Source: Hsuehochloa calcarea
Lineage: Eukaryota; Streptophyta; Magnoliopsida; Poales; Poaceae
NCBI GenBank assembly: GCA_036346395.1
Contig: CM070604.1
Coordinates: 31,957,662-32,021,661, forward strand
Direction: 5' to 3'
Length of the DNA stretch: 64,000 nucleotides
Position 1 is the stretch's first letter. Every line of letters begins with the position of its first letter. The notes beneath the pieces are model-generated. The model searched no databases. It saw only the letters and a program-made list of their open reading frames with translations, and had not been told where the DNA came from. Shown here in pieces: positions 24,711-36,463 of this stretch. The position numbers and the translations under genes were made by a program.

Positions 24711-25754
24711 TTACTCGGTAAAGAAAGATGGATAGTCTGCACGGAGACGATCTTCCCTTTCCCAAGTAGCCTCATCCACAGAATGGTTCGACCACTGAAT
24801 TTTAAGGAATATGATGGTTCTATTCCTTGTTCTTCGTTCAGCCTCATCGAGTATGAGAACAGGGTGCTCGCGATAGGTCAAATCCTCTTTGACATCGAGA
24901 GTTTCCAACGGAGCTTCCTCAGTTGGAACACGGAGGCACTTCTTTAATTGGGATACATAGAAAACATCATGTACCCCCTCAAGTGCAGCTGGCAACTCCA
25001 ACTTATAGGCAACAACTCCTTTCTTCTCGATAATACGGTAGGGACCGACATATCGAGGAGCCAACTTGCCCTTGACGCCGAAACGCTGATGGCCCTTCAA
25101 AGGGGAGACTTTGAGATAAACAAAGTCATTAGGCTCAAAGCTCAACTCACGATGACGGCGATCCGCATAGCTCTTTTGCCTAGATTGAGCTGTGCGTAAA
25201 CGATCACGGATGAGCTGGACTTCACTCTCGGCCTCATTGATCGAGTCCGGACCAAAGAAAAGTCTTTCGCCGGTCTCGGACCAATTCAATGGGGTTTTGC
25301 ACTTTCTCCCATATAAGGCCTCGAAAGGTGACATACCGAGACTGTCCTGAAAACTGTTGTTGTAGGAAAACTCGGCAAATGGCAAGTATTTCTCCCAATT
25401 CTTTCCATAGGAGAGGACACAAGCACGGAGCATGTCTTCCAACACTTGGTTGACCCGCTCAGTCTGGCCATCCGTTTGAGGATGATATGCGGAGCTGAAA
25501 GAAAGGCGAGTTCCCATAGCCTCTTGCAAACTTTGCCAAAAGCGAGAGGTGAAAAGAGAACCGCGGTCAGACACGATCGTCTTAGGTACCCCATGTAAAC
25601 TCACGATGCGGGCAATGTAGAGATCCGCCAAAAGACCTACACGGAGATTCATCTTGACTGGAAGGAAGTGCACCACCTTAGTTAGCCGATCAATGACAAC
25701 CCAGATGGCATCATTGCTCTTGGAGGTACGAGGCAGACCGGTGATAAAATCCAT
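24711..25754 (-). pseudogene. Gypsy C integrase core and chromodomain
   Basis: This open stretch of 347 codons encodes the catalytic and C-terminal parts of a chromovirus integrase, which joins element cDNA to chromosomal DNA. The first catalytic Asp is in MDFITGLP, the second in SDRGSLFTSRFW, and the Glu in HPQTDGQTERVNQ, so the D,D-35-E triad is present. The GPY/F-type module reads PRYVGPYRIIEKKG. The last 60 residues form a chromodomain (YREHPVLILDEAERRTRN then WSNHSVDEATWE), the module that directs chromoviruses to heterochromatin and marks the Tekay/Del type. The stop is at 24711, 27 bases from the polypurine tract. It is separated from the upstream RNase H part by one stop codon at 25773, so the protein would not be made from a full polyprotein as written. 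Confidence 0.93.
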
Positions 25755-25772
25755 CCCGATCGAATCCCACTT

Positions 25773-26735
25773 TCATTCAGGAATAGGCAAAGTTTGAAGC
25801 AGTCCTGCTGGACGCTGATGCTCGACCTTGACACGACGACACACGTCGCACTCGGCAACGAACTTCGCAATCTCCCTCTTCATTCGGGTCCACCAAAACC
25901 CCTGGCGGAGATCTTGATACATCTTTGTGGACCCGGGATGAATAGACAAAGGCGAATCATGGGCTTCGCGGAGGATCAAATTCCACAATTCCATGTCCTT
26001 TGGAACCACAAGGCGTTGCCCGAACCTTACAACACCATGCTCGTCCTCAGAGAAGCACTTGGCTATTCCGTTCTTGATATTTTCCTTGATGTTGTTTACT
26101 CCAACATCCGATTGCTGAGCAATCTTGATTCGATCCACCAAGGTTGGTTGCACAACCAAGGCAGCGAGGGAACCATGCTCAACCAAACCCAGGTTGAGAC
26201 GCTGGAACTCCTCCAGAAGGGTGGGTTGACGCTCCTGGAGCAACAAGGCATTGCAATGCGCTTTACGACTAAGCGCATCGGCAACGACATTAGCCTTGCC
26301 CGGATGGTAGTGAATACCCATGTCATAGTCCTTGATCAACTCCAACCATCTCTTTTGCCTGAAGTTCACGTCAGGTTGGGTGAACAAATACTTTAAGTTT
26401 TTGTGATCCGAATACACTTCACAACGATTACCAATTAGGTAATGTCGCCAAATCTTAAGTGCATGAATCACAGCAGCCAACTCCAAGTCATGGGTAGGAT
26501 AGTTGAGTTCATGAGGTCTCAATTGCCTTGATGCATAGGCCACTACCTTGCCTTCTTGCATAAGGAAACAACTGAGTCCTCGACGAGAAGCATCGCAAAA
26601 GATATCGAAGCTTCGATGAATAACGGGAAGAACGAGAACTGGAGCGGTGGTCAAACGTTTCTTGAGTACTTGGAAGCTTTCCTCGGAAGCATCCGACCAC
26701 AAGAATTTCTTGTCCTTCTTGAGCAACTCTGTCAT
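25773..26735 (-). pseudogene. Gypsy C RNase H and integrase zinc domain
   Basis: This is a 320-codon open segment. It starts in the RT connection (MTELLKKDKKFLWSDASEE), then the RNase H domain with its acidic residues in FCDAS, HDLELAAV, YSDHKNL and VVADALSR, all intact; this domain degrades the RNA strand of the RNA-DNA hybrid. It ends with the integrase HHCC zinc domain (H in REAHDSPLSIHPG, C in ECDVCRRVK). A TGA at 25773-25775 replaces what in the family should be tryptophan before KWDSIGMDF, a single-base change. Upstream, a frame change at 26736-26856 separates it from RT. Repairing these two defects would restore pol in principle, so copy C is the least damaged of the array. Confidence 0.92.
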
Positions 26736-26855
26736 CGGCTTCGCGATCTTGGAGAAGTTCTCGATAAAGCGACGATAATATCCTGCTAAACTGAGAAAAC
26801 TCCGCGCCGGTTACAAGTAGGTGACCCATGAAAGAACATCGTGACCTTGCTAGGA

Positions 26856-28073
26856 TCAGCGGCTCGCCTCTGCTGAAAGAACATGACCCAAGAAGGCCAC
26901 TTCCTTCAACCAGAATGCGCACTTGCTGAACTTTGCATACAGCTGGTGCTCACGAAGCTTGCCTAACACAAGCCTCAGATGCTCATCATGTTCCTCATCG
27001 TCCTTGGAATAGATGAGAATATCGTCGATGAAGACCACGACAAACTTATCCAAATACTCCATGGATACCGAATTCATGAGGTTCATGAACAAGGCAGGAG
27101 CATTGGTTATGCCAAATGACATGACGGTGTACTCGTACAATCCGTAGCGAGTAGAGAAAGCCGTCTTTGGAATATCCTCAGGTCGTATCCGAACTTGATG
27201 ATATCCCACTCTCAAATCAATTTTGGAGAAAACTTGAGCTCCAGTTAACTGGTCAAAGAGATCATCGATGCGGGGCAATGGATACATGTTCTTTACCGTT
27301 ACCTCATTAAGCGGACGGTAATCAACGCACATGCGCAAAGTATTGTCCTTCTTCTTTACGAAGATTGCAGGACAAACCCACGGAGATGAGCTAGGACGGA
27401 TGAACTCTTTCTCTTGCAGCTCACTTAATTGCTTCTTCAACTCCACCAACTCGTTCGGTGACATCCGATAAGGCCTCTTTGAAATCGGGGCGGTACCGGG
27501 AACCAACTCAATGACAAATTCGAGGTCTCGAACTGGTGGCATCCCTGGAAGATCTTCAGGAAAGACATCAACGAAGTCACGAACGGTTGGGACTTCACTA
27601 ATATCTAGAGCGGGCTTTGCTTCCAGCGCGAAGAGATGCGGACCTAGCAGCTTCGGCGAAAAACGAACCTGCTCGCCGGAAGGACTAGACAGAGAGACAC
27701 ACTTCTTGGCACAATCGATTTGTCCCTTGTGGTGGGACAACCAATCCATATCAAGAATTACATCTAGACTTGCTGAATGGAGGAGGATAAGATTTGCTAA
27801 GAATTCTACTCCCTCAATCTCAATTGGGACATCCCTACACTCAGATTCGGCTCTCAACTCCGAACCCGGGGAGCGAATGAGTAGCGGGACCAACAATGGA
27901 GTAAAAAGGAGCTCACTAATAGCAGCAAAAGACTTAGAAACAAAAGAATGAGATGCTGCTGAATCAAACAAAATAGTAGCAGAATGGGAGTTAACAGAAA
28001 GTGTACCCAGCACGACGTTGGGTGCCTCCTGTGCCTCCTCCGCTGAGATGAGGTTGACGCGACCACTACCCAC
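26856..28073 (-). pseudogene. Gypsy C protease and reverse transcriptase
   Basis: This is a 405-codon open stretch. The protease site reads DSAAS where copy A has the canonical DSGAS, so the conserved glycine is changed and activity is doubtful. A linker with MPPVRDLEFVIELVPG leads to RT, with fingers motif CVDYRPLNEVTV, the palm segment FSKIDLRVGYHQVRIRPED, and the FIDD catalytic box near 27017-27028 followed by ILIYSKDDEEHDEHL. The thumb begins in CAFWLKEVAFLGHVLS, after which the frame is lost. It matches 749-1758 closely. On the family level this is Ty3/gypsy, with a gag-pol polyprotein and RT before integrase. Confidence 0.93.
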
Positions 28074-29106
28074 ACCTTGGGTAGCAGGGACTATCTTTAG
28101 GTCCTGAGAAGAACCACCTCCTTGCCCGTGTCCTCCATTAGGACGAGGGGCTGCTCCTGTCTTCTTAGGGTATTGGTTCGCATAATGCCCCTACAGTTGC
28201 GGTGAAGCAAGTGACTCGGCAATGGGTTGCGGGGCCACCATGCTGACTCGCAGGTGCATGCGATTGGGGCACGGCTGCTGCGAAGGGCGAGGCGAGTCTT
28301 GACGGCCTCGAAGTCTTGAAACCTTCGATCGACCCACGAGGCCGAGTGAAGCGGGGTAGGCGGCCCTAGAGGACTTGTTGGCCTCCCACTTACGCTGCGG
28401 GAATCCTGGCGCTCTCCACGAGTGCTTTCGGCGACGATGGCCTTGTCCACCAAGGTGCGAAAATCCGAAGTCGACGATAGATAGCTTGTCCCGCGGCTCC
28501 TCGGACAAACCATCCTTGAACTTCTCTTGCTTGGCCTCATCGGTGACCACCACTTAGGAGCATAACGAGCCAAATGGTTGAACTCGTCACAGAACTCCGT
28601 GGTGATAAGCGCCCTTGCTTGGCGATAAGAACTCCTTCTTGACCTCATCAAGCGGAAGGAATATGACTCGATGGAAGGCGATGCGGAACTCCTCGGTGTG
28701 ACGGTGTGGCGTCGGTGTATGGCGAAAAGCTCTCCCACCAAGACAAAGCTGCACCCCGGTGGTGCGATGCAAGCAGCGCCTTCTCGTGCTCTCGCATCGC
28801 TATCTGAAGCTTCCGCTCAACGAGGCGAAGCCAATAAATGCATCAAGCGGTTCCTCGGACATGGAGAAAGTGGGGTGGAGTGCGAAGAAACTCCGCGAGT
28901 CCCCACGCGGTGGTGTCCACTCCCTTGCCGGATCACGAAGCACCGGTAAGGGCGGAAGTGTTCTGCGCGATGACATCGAAAGAACCCTCACCTCTTACGC
29001 GGTTGCGCTCAATCTGAAGAAGGACCTCGGCCATGGTCGGAGGAGGAGGAAGTTCCTCGTCCGGACCAGTTGACTGGCCTTGGCCGCTACGAGTGCGTCC
29101 GGCCAT
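28074..29106 (-). pseudogene. Gypsy C gag pseudogene, heavily frameshifted
   Basis: This is homologous to copy B gag over its whole length, from the ATG at 29106 on the minus strand. Compared with B there are more than a dozen one- to three-base gaps and changes, especially at 28190-28970, and the zinc knuckle near 28170-28210 has lost its first cysteine and its spacing. This contrasts with the nearly intact pol of the same copy. The damaged positions fall repeatedly at CTG, CAG and CCGG steps, so assembly error is a serious alternative to true decay. Confidence 0.85.
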
Positions 29107-29863
29107 CCTGTTACAAGAAACTTTGGTTAAAAGCTAGACCCGAAAAATGAAGCCGAAAGAAAGCAAAAAGCTAATGACTAGGTGAATGGAATATCACCCT
29201 AAATCGAAAGCCGAAACAGCAAGTAAATAAACTTTAAAAGCTTCTAAGAAGACTCCAAAAACAGCAAGAAATGACCAAACCAAAGCTCAACTTCCCACAC
29301 AACTACCCCGTATTGAATGAACGAGTAATTGATTGAGAAGATAAAAATCAGAATTTAACGTAAGATCTAATATCACTAAAGAGCAAGGTTAAATCAGCAA
29401 AAATAGTATTAGATACATAGCTAACTAGTATCACATCTTACCCTTCTATTTCTACAAGTTTTAATTGATTAACCTTTCATTTTCTACCCTGTTCGGAACT
29501 TTTGAGCTTGCTGTCCGGAAATTGAAAGATCGCTGTCCAGGTTTTGCATCCAAGCTCCTAGTCGAAATTATCCATTCCAGATACTTCAAAACCTTGTAGA
29601 GGGCAGTCACCACTTCAATATGCCAAACTCATTAGTTCCCAAAAACCCAATTAACGATAACAACTATCTTTGAAGAAAGGAGCAGTAAACAATTTTTAAA
29701 ACTCAAATTAGAACAAGACGAGAGGAGAAAGCTAAGATAGGTAAGGAGTAAAATCTGAGAATTCCTTAAGCTTTCATAAATCATTTGATACTTTGAAAAT
29801 AAGATTTTTTTTTTCCAAAATATCCTAAAAGACGACCAAGCTTAGGTTACTACGGTCAGTATG
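29107..29863 (-). other. Gypsy C 5' leader, non-coding
   Basis: This stretch between gag and the primer binding site matches 2869-3619. A poly-T run interrupts it at 29807. No ORF is supported. Confidence 0.8.
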
Positions 29864-29875
29864 GCTCTAATACCA
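29864..29875 (-). other. Primer binding site of gypsy C
   Basis: The minus strand reads TGGTATTAGAGC, one transition away from the initiator-methionine tRNA complement present in copy A, and lies five bases from the LTR start at 29881. Confidence 0.85.
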
Positions 29876-29880
29876 AACTT

Positions 29881-32800
29881 TGTGAGGATCCCGGATTATT
29901 GGGCTTGTAATGCTTAGTCACAAATTGACCCTAGCATCACAAACAAAATAACCCGTGTCTTCGAGACATGTATACTTCCCAGAAATGCAGTATACACACC
30001 CCTTTACAAAATTTATGCATCAATTCCATTCATTCACATAGAACCGAAGCACAACAACAAACCAGAAGGAAAATAATTAAAGGATGGTTATTACAAAAGA
30101 GAGGCCAACCGGCCAAATTACAATAAATACAAGAATTGAACAGCGGAAGCAAAAGTGTCATAAGATGGCCATAAACAAAAGAGCCAATCAGTGTGCCTTT
30201 AACCCACAAGGCAACCGACGGGACCGCCAAGCTAGTCGTTGAAACTACAGCACATTTCACAAAAGTGAGGCCCTTGGGGCTCACCTTCCTCCTCTGCAAC
30301 AAATAGTTAAACAAAGCAAATGAGTACAAAAATTGTACTCCGCAAGACATACGTGTAGGATAACAGACCTAATACATATGCTACATGCAAGCTTATTTAT
30401 GTGGAGGCTGTATGTCTCATTTTCAGCACAAAGTAATCTTTATTTGCAATAATGTAGTATATTTAAAAGCAAGTTGACAAATCTGTTTTTAATGTTCAAA
30501 TAACAGAAAAAGACAACAGTATAACAGTAATTAGATGACAACAACATCCTGGAAGTGACTAAACCATTAGTCACCACAACAATAGCATGAATTACCCATT
30601 CATGCCAACCATGTTAAATTTTAATTTAAAAAGGTTGTAGTCTAGTTCTTGCACGACCTTACCAAGCACGTCCATAACCTAGGACGAGGCTATTCGAATA
30701 GTTTTATACCATGCAGGGGTGTACCAATGTACCCACACGCCAGACTGCCTTTTTGCCAAGCTATTAAGCACACTTCCTTAGGTATGTCGGCACGGCTAAG
30801 TCCTACGAGACAGTTCCAATATTGTGCATTAACTACGAGCCGCCCGTATGGATAGAAACCCATACGTTGTGTCAGAGTCATCGTAAATCCTCGGTCAACT
30901 ACCCGTCGCAGGTAAAGCCTTGGACAACTACGATGCTCCTCGAGGTAGAGAGCCTACCACTGCACACCCAACACAAAAACACATATCTTTTTTCACACAA
31001 CACACACACCCCCTCCTGCGACTCGGAGATAACACCCGCCAAAGTACTTAGTCAAGAGAGGTCCCATATCCCTCTCGCGTGGTTAGCACGCAAAATCGCT
31101 TGGCTTAGTGACACAAGTAACTCGGTCCTTGATGACCTAGGCACCATTCCATTCACACCAACAGATCACACCAATATACCATTGTGCCCAAGTCTAAAAT
31201 AATTTTATTTTCAGTTTTTGACTTTACAAAGTAACAAAGCACAAGTGCTGGACATAATGGAATAATTATTACATGTGTGATCAAGATCATCGACTAAAAT
31301 CGATAATCGCCCATTACTATCGAAACTAAGCATTTCTAAGCAATTTTCAATTCGCAATCTACTAAGTGACAAGAGCTCATCCATCGAACTCAAATCCCAG
31401 CAAATAACCTAGGCTCATGGTAGTAGAGGATAATCAATTCTTACAGATTATGCAACTATAGGATACTAACCATAATTTAAAAACAAAATAGCAATGCATA
31501 CATACAAGTTGAAATCAGTATATTAACTTGAAAAATACTGCGATTAACATGATCAAACTGCTTGCCTGTTTGCTGTGGTTCAAGATGTTGCGGAGGACAT
31601 TCAGGACGTTCAGACGGTCCGAACGTTCACACGCACATGAGCCGTTGATCTTGGATCTAACGACCCATGCGGACTCGAAACGGGACCGTTGATCTTGGAT
31701 CCAACGGTCCACAGATCAAGACGTGCGATTAAATCAAACTCTCGCGCGATCCTGGGCCGTAGATCTAAGGATCGACGGTTCACATCGAATCATGTTCAAA
31801 TTTTCGTCCTTGTTTTCATCCGACAAAACGACGAGGAAGAAAGGGTCGTCGTCGGCGACTCTGGCCGCGGCGGTGCGAGCAAATGCCCAAAATGGGTTCC
31901 TAACAACCTTGCGCACTCAATGGTACCAACAATTTTGGCTGCGGTGGCCTAGAACGTCGGCAAGCCGGAGATGACCGAGATGACTCAAAATGACCGAAAA
32001 CGAAAAACGCAATTGAGCTCAGCTGTGGTCCAAGGAAGCGGGTGCCAAGCAACTAGGGACTAATAAGAAGTTACCTGAGCACAGAGAAAGCACAGAGAAG
32101 GGTCGAGTCTGCTCTGGTGAAGAGAAATGCGGATTTCGGCCGAAAATAGGAAATCGAATTCACCAACCACGAGCGAAAAGAACCAAATTGAGTGAGGGTT
32201 AAGCTTCAGAGAGTAAAGGTGGAGCAGAGGGAGCAAAAATTGGAAGGAGAGAACCCCTACTATACCACCTTCACCGAAGCTCAAATCTCAACAATGGTGG
32301 CCGAATGGATTTCGAGGGACTGCAGCTCAAACAAGCTTGTGGGTGCTACCTGGAGTTGCGGAAGTGCTAAAGGAAGCCAAGGGTGAAGCAAAGGAGTTTA
32401 AATAGCTCAGAATGGTAGTGTGCAACGGCGATATTTCTCTCGGGTCAACACTGCCATTAGAGCACGCGAGAGCGACGGGAGGAGTTGAACCATGGACTTC
32501 TGAGGGAGGAGTATGACGGGCATTTAATGCGCGCAGAGATAGCCGTTTAAAGGTGACCACAGAGGTGACTCCACGCTGCGTTTTTCTCCTCTGCTCACGC
32601 CATTACTGAACTCAGATGCGCTCTGACCCGAGGAAGGAGATGACTTTTCCACCGTTGGATTGAAATCGAACGGTTCAAATAGAACGGGGTGATTATAACG
32701 ATTCGATCGTTCGCTTAACCCTGGGCCGTTGATTTGGATCCTACGGTTCACGTTGCACGAGGCGTTCGGACGGTCCGAACGTTCACACGATCGTGGCATT

Positions 32801-33534
32801 TGATTTAGAATCCAACGGTTCACTTGGATCAGCGCGCTCGGATGGTTCACGCGATCGTGGGCCTTTGATTTGGAATCCAACGGTCCACGTTGTTCAGCAC
32901 GCGATTAGTCCGAACGTTCACGCGATCGTGGGCCGTTCGATGCCGATCCAATGACTCACAACGCTCGCGCCCAAACGACCGAGTCGGTGCAGTTAGTTGA
33001 TCGAACCCAGTCAAGTGGCTCGAGCCCGAGTCTGACTCGAACTCAATGAACAGTGAAAACTAGTTAGGGTTTGAATTTAAACAACTGATTTTTGAGGAAT
33101 TGTTTAAGGTAGGAAACCAGCTCCAAAAATATGAAATTTTAATCGGATCTTTGCTTGTGTGAGGATGAACCTCACATAAATTTTTAGAGATTTTCATGTC
33201 TTGCATTTTCTCCGAAATTTGAAGGTGTGAATTAGGGTTTGACCAAGCTTTGACTTGCCTCCCAAAATTATCAAATAATTTCTAAAAATCATGAGATAAT
33301 TCAGAGGTGTTACCAAGCCTCCCTAAAACTTAGGAAAAATATTTCCATCGGTTTGGCACAAGATCTTTGCCAAAGAGGTTTTTGGTTGGAGTCAATTGAT
33401 GATTTTAATTTTGATTTCCATAATTCCTTTACAAGAATTACAGAATCGATCAAGGACTTCAAGATGCAAGAAAAGTTTTATTTTCTTCTCATTTTCTTAC
33501 ATTTGAAACACAAATCCCCATTTGGGATGTTACA
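29881..33534 (-). repeat. Gypsy C 5' LTR with internal deletion
   Basis: The LTR runs from TGTGAGGATCC beside the primer site to GGGATGTTACA at 33534. Its first 1.7 kb match LTR A and the B/C LTR; from 31598 it matches 22751-24670. The join at 31597/31598 omits about 390 bp equivalent to 19763-20155 and about 50 bp equivalent to 22698-22750, so this copy has a deletion at nearly the place where the other LTR is interrupted. An undeleted LTR would be about 4 kb, in keeping with Tekay elements. Confidence 0.85.
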
Positions 33535-34878
33535 CCTGAGCACTGGAGAGACACCGAGGAGGTTGGAGCTGCTCCGGTGACGAATGTGGTGCTTTCGGCC
33601 GAAAATTGTGGAATCTCCATTTCAGCCAAGCCATGGGGAAAATAAGTGAAATTGAGCGAGGGTTAAACTCAAGTGATTAGAGGGAGCAGAGGGAACAGGA
33701 AATGGAAAGGGAGAGCCACTGTGGTACCGCCTTCACCGTGAGCTCGAAGCTCAGCAATGGCGGCCGAAATGATTTCGGGTGAATGCAGCTCAAGCAAACA
33801 CTGAGGTGCTAGCTAGAGTTGCAGAAATGCTAAAGGAAACCAAGAGAGTAAACAATGGAGCTTAAATAGCTGAGATGGCAGAGAGCAACGGCAAGATTTC
33901 TCCTCGGGTCAGACCTGCCATGGGAGCTCTAAGAGTGATGGGAGCAGTTGAGCAATGGACGTTTGAGGGCGGTGCATGATGGGTAATTAATGCGAGCAGA
34001 AGAAGCCGTTTAAAGGTGGTCACCGAGGTGACCCCACGCTGCTCCCAGTCCTGCGCACGCCATAGCTTGGACTCAACCGCACGTTCATTCAGACGCGAGG
34101 AAGGAGACGACATGGCCGCCGTTGGATCAAAATCGAACGGTTCAATTGAACGGGACGATCGGCCGGTCCGAACGTTCACTCGATCCAGGTCGTTGATCTG
34201 GATCCTACGGCTCACACTCGCGAGACGTTCGGTCGGTCCGAACGTTCACACAAGCATGGGTCGCACGATGCCGATCCAACGATCCACAACGCTCGCGCCC
34301 GAGCGACCGCACCGGGTGCAGTTAGTTGATTGAACCAAGTCACTTGGCTCGAGCCTGAGTCTGACTCGCGCCCAAGGAACAGTGAAAACCAGCTAGGGTT
34401 TGAATTAAACAGCTGATTTTTAGAGGATTTGCTTAAGGTAGCAAACTAGCTCCAAAAATTATGAAATTTTAACTGGATGTTGCTGACTTAAGGATTAACC
34501 TTACATAAAATTTCCAGAGATTTTCATGCCCTGCATTCTTCTCCAGAAATTCTAGAAGGTTTGAGTTAGGGTTTGTACAAGGTTTGACTTGGTTTGACTT
34601 GCCTCCAAAATTATCAAATAATTTCTAAAAATTATGAAATAACTCAGAGGTGTCACACACCAGTCCTGGATCCAAAGAAAATTATTTCCAAGGTTGGACA
34701 CAAGATTTTTACAAAGGAGGTTTAGGACCTGAGGGAATTGGGGATTTTGAGTTTGATTTTTCCACAATCCCTGTACAAGAATTATGGAACTGATCAAAAA
34801 CATCCAAATGTGAGAAAAGTTTTAATTTATCCTCATTTTCTTACATTTGAAACCAAGACTTAGAATTAGGATGTTACA
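33535..34878 (-). repeat. Older partial LTR related to gypsy A-C
   Basis: This segment starts with CCTGAGCAC, matching the middle of the LTR at 32074, and repeats its second half in clearly diverged form, ending AGGATGTTACA at 34878. It was therefore the site into which LTR C inserted. Its own right edge abuts the coiled-coil reading frame of element D. Left part and internal region are not in the window. Confidence 0.75.
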
Positions 34879-35691
34879 ACTGACCCAGCGAATAAAGACC
34901 CTGGAGCAAAAACACTCCGAATTAGAAAGTAAGAACTTTCTTCTTAATTTATTTTTCTTCCTTATTACTCTATTATTCTTTTTTGATTATTCTCCCTTAT
35001 CATATTTGATAGATTTGAAGAAAATAAAAGAAGAAGCTATGACCAAAGAAGCCAAAATAACAAAGCTTGAGGAAGAATGCCAAGCTAAGGACTGGTCGAT
35101 CGCATACTTGACGACCAGAAATAAAGAAATTTTGGAGATTTCTGGAAAGAAGATTGAAGGTAACTAGTCGTAGACTTGACTTAGTATCTCTTCTAATCAT
35201 TCCCGCCTAACGCTCGTTTTGCTTATGCAGAACAAAACCAAGGGCTAACCAGAGCAAAGAAAGCTCTGGAATTTGAGAAAGACTAGGAGGCAACTCTTAT
35301 GCTTAATCTCGATGAAAAAATCACTTCACTTAATAAAATGATTTTTGATATGGGATCAGGATCGAGCTTGCCCTCCCCGAGGGATCCAACGGAAAATGTG
35401 ACTTACCTGGACCATTTTCTGGAGGATCTTAAGTGTGTGCTTAAGACTACTAGAGAAAATTATGCCCGGTCTATGAAAGAATCCATTGCCAGCGGAGTTA
35501 GTTTCGCTCTGGCAAAACTGAAGGCTTCCGACCACTCCACCAATCTTCAAGCCATTGAGGAGGATTTTAACTGCTTGCCTGAAGAGGCGACCAAGTTTCT
35601 CAAGGAAGTAAGACCTCTTGGAGACAACGTTGCAGAAGAAATGGAGGTCGGATCTCCGTCAAACAGTGATTACTTGGGCGATCTCCAGTAG
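34879..35691 (+). pseudogene. Antisense extra ORF of Tat-lineage gypsy D, spliced
   Basis: This plus-strand gene lies opposite to D's gag-pol, downstream of it. It reads as three exons: up to 34928, 35013-35159 and 35231-35691. The introns are 34929-35012 and 35160-35230, each GT...AG, and removing them joins one frame of heptad-like, Lys/Glu-rich coiled coil. The last exon ends with an acidic tail (EEMEVG, SDYLGDLQ) and stop at 35691. One TAG at 35284-35286 breaks the frame, and the 5' part is lost to the LTR ending at 34878. Tat-lineage elements are known to carry extra ORFs of unknown function, some antisense, between pol and the 3' LTR. Similar rice proteins are usually labelled putative gypsy-type transposon proteins. 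The function is unknown; the splice sites are inferred. Confidence 0.7.
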
Positions 35692-36463
35692 AAATGCAAT
35701 GTAAAGATATATGAAAATGTAAAACTTACCTTTTTCTTATCAATGAAATCTCTTGTTTGTCCGGTCGACTTATGAACATTCATATATTACGTAGCCCCGA
35801 CTGTTTTATAGTAGTAGAACTTTACTATATAAGTAGTAGGGCAAGAATATGAACTTAAGTCTCAACCATTGTTTGAAAGTATGTACTGATTGTGTGAAAA
35901 ACTGATCGTAATAATACTAGTAAACCTTTTTGGTCGGAACCAGTGCCAGGTTTTAGCTAGTTGTAAATCTGTTCTTCATAATCGAAGTACTTACTAAGAC
36001 AACGTATGGTCGGAAGAAAGGACTCTCCTTGATTAGAAAACTCGAATGCAAAGATGCACAAAAATAAACGACAAGTGGTTGTATTTCTATGTAATACTCA
36101 ATGCTGGTCGGAAGGAACTGCTAAGAAATGAAGATAAAAAATATATTTCGCAATACGTGCTCATGCTCTAGTCCGACTGACAGCGAGGATCATAGGAAAA
36201 GGTCCGTCGCTAGGAAGCTCCTTCCAGTGGGCGGGACCACGTGCGAAAAAGGACAGACTTCGACTAGGAGGTTTTCCGTGTCCCGACCAGTAGCCAAACG
36301 AGAGTAGAATAGAATTTCGAAATAAAAATATAATCTTCATAATCTTTTGCATATGAACCGCTAGTCGACCAGAGTTGGGTACAAACATATAAATAACATC
36401 ACTCGCCAAGAGAATTTAATGGATTAAATAACCTTTTAAATTTAATAGAAATGAAAAAGGAAT
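35692..36463. other. Intergenic zone between antisense ORF and D pol
   Basis: This AT-rich stretch lies between two convergent 3' ends. It contains an ATGCAATGTAAAG-type trailer just after the antisense ORF but no supported coding region. D's 3' LTR is not recognisable here. Confidence 0.5.

Noticed and set aside
25794..26396. 200-codon plus-strand ORF opposite gypsy C RNase H
   Set aside because: It is the complement of a well-supported RNase H-integrase frame and shows no domain of its own.
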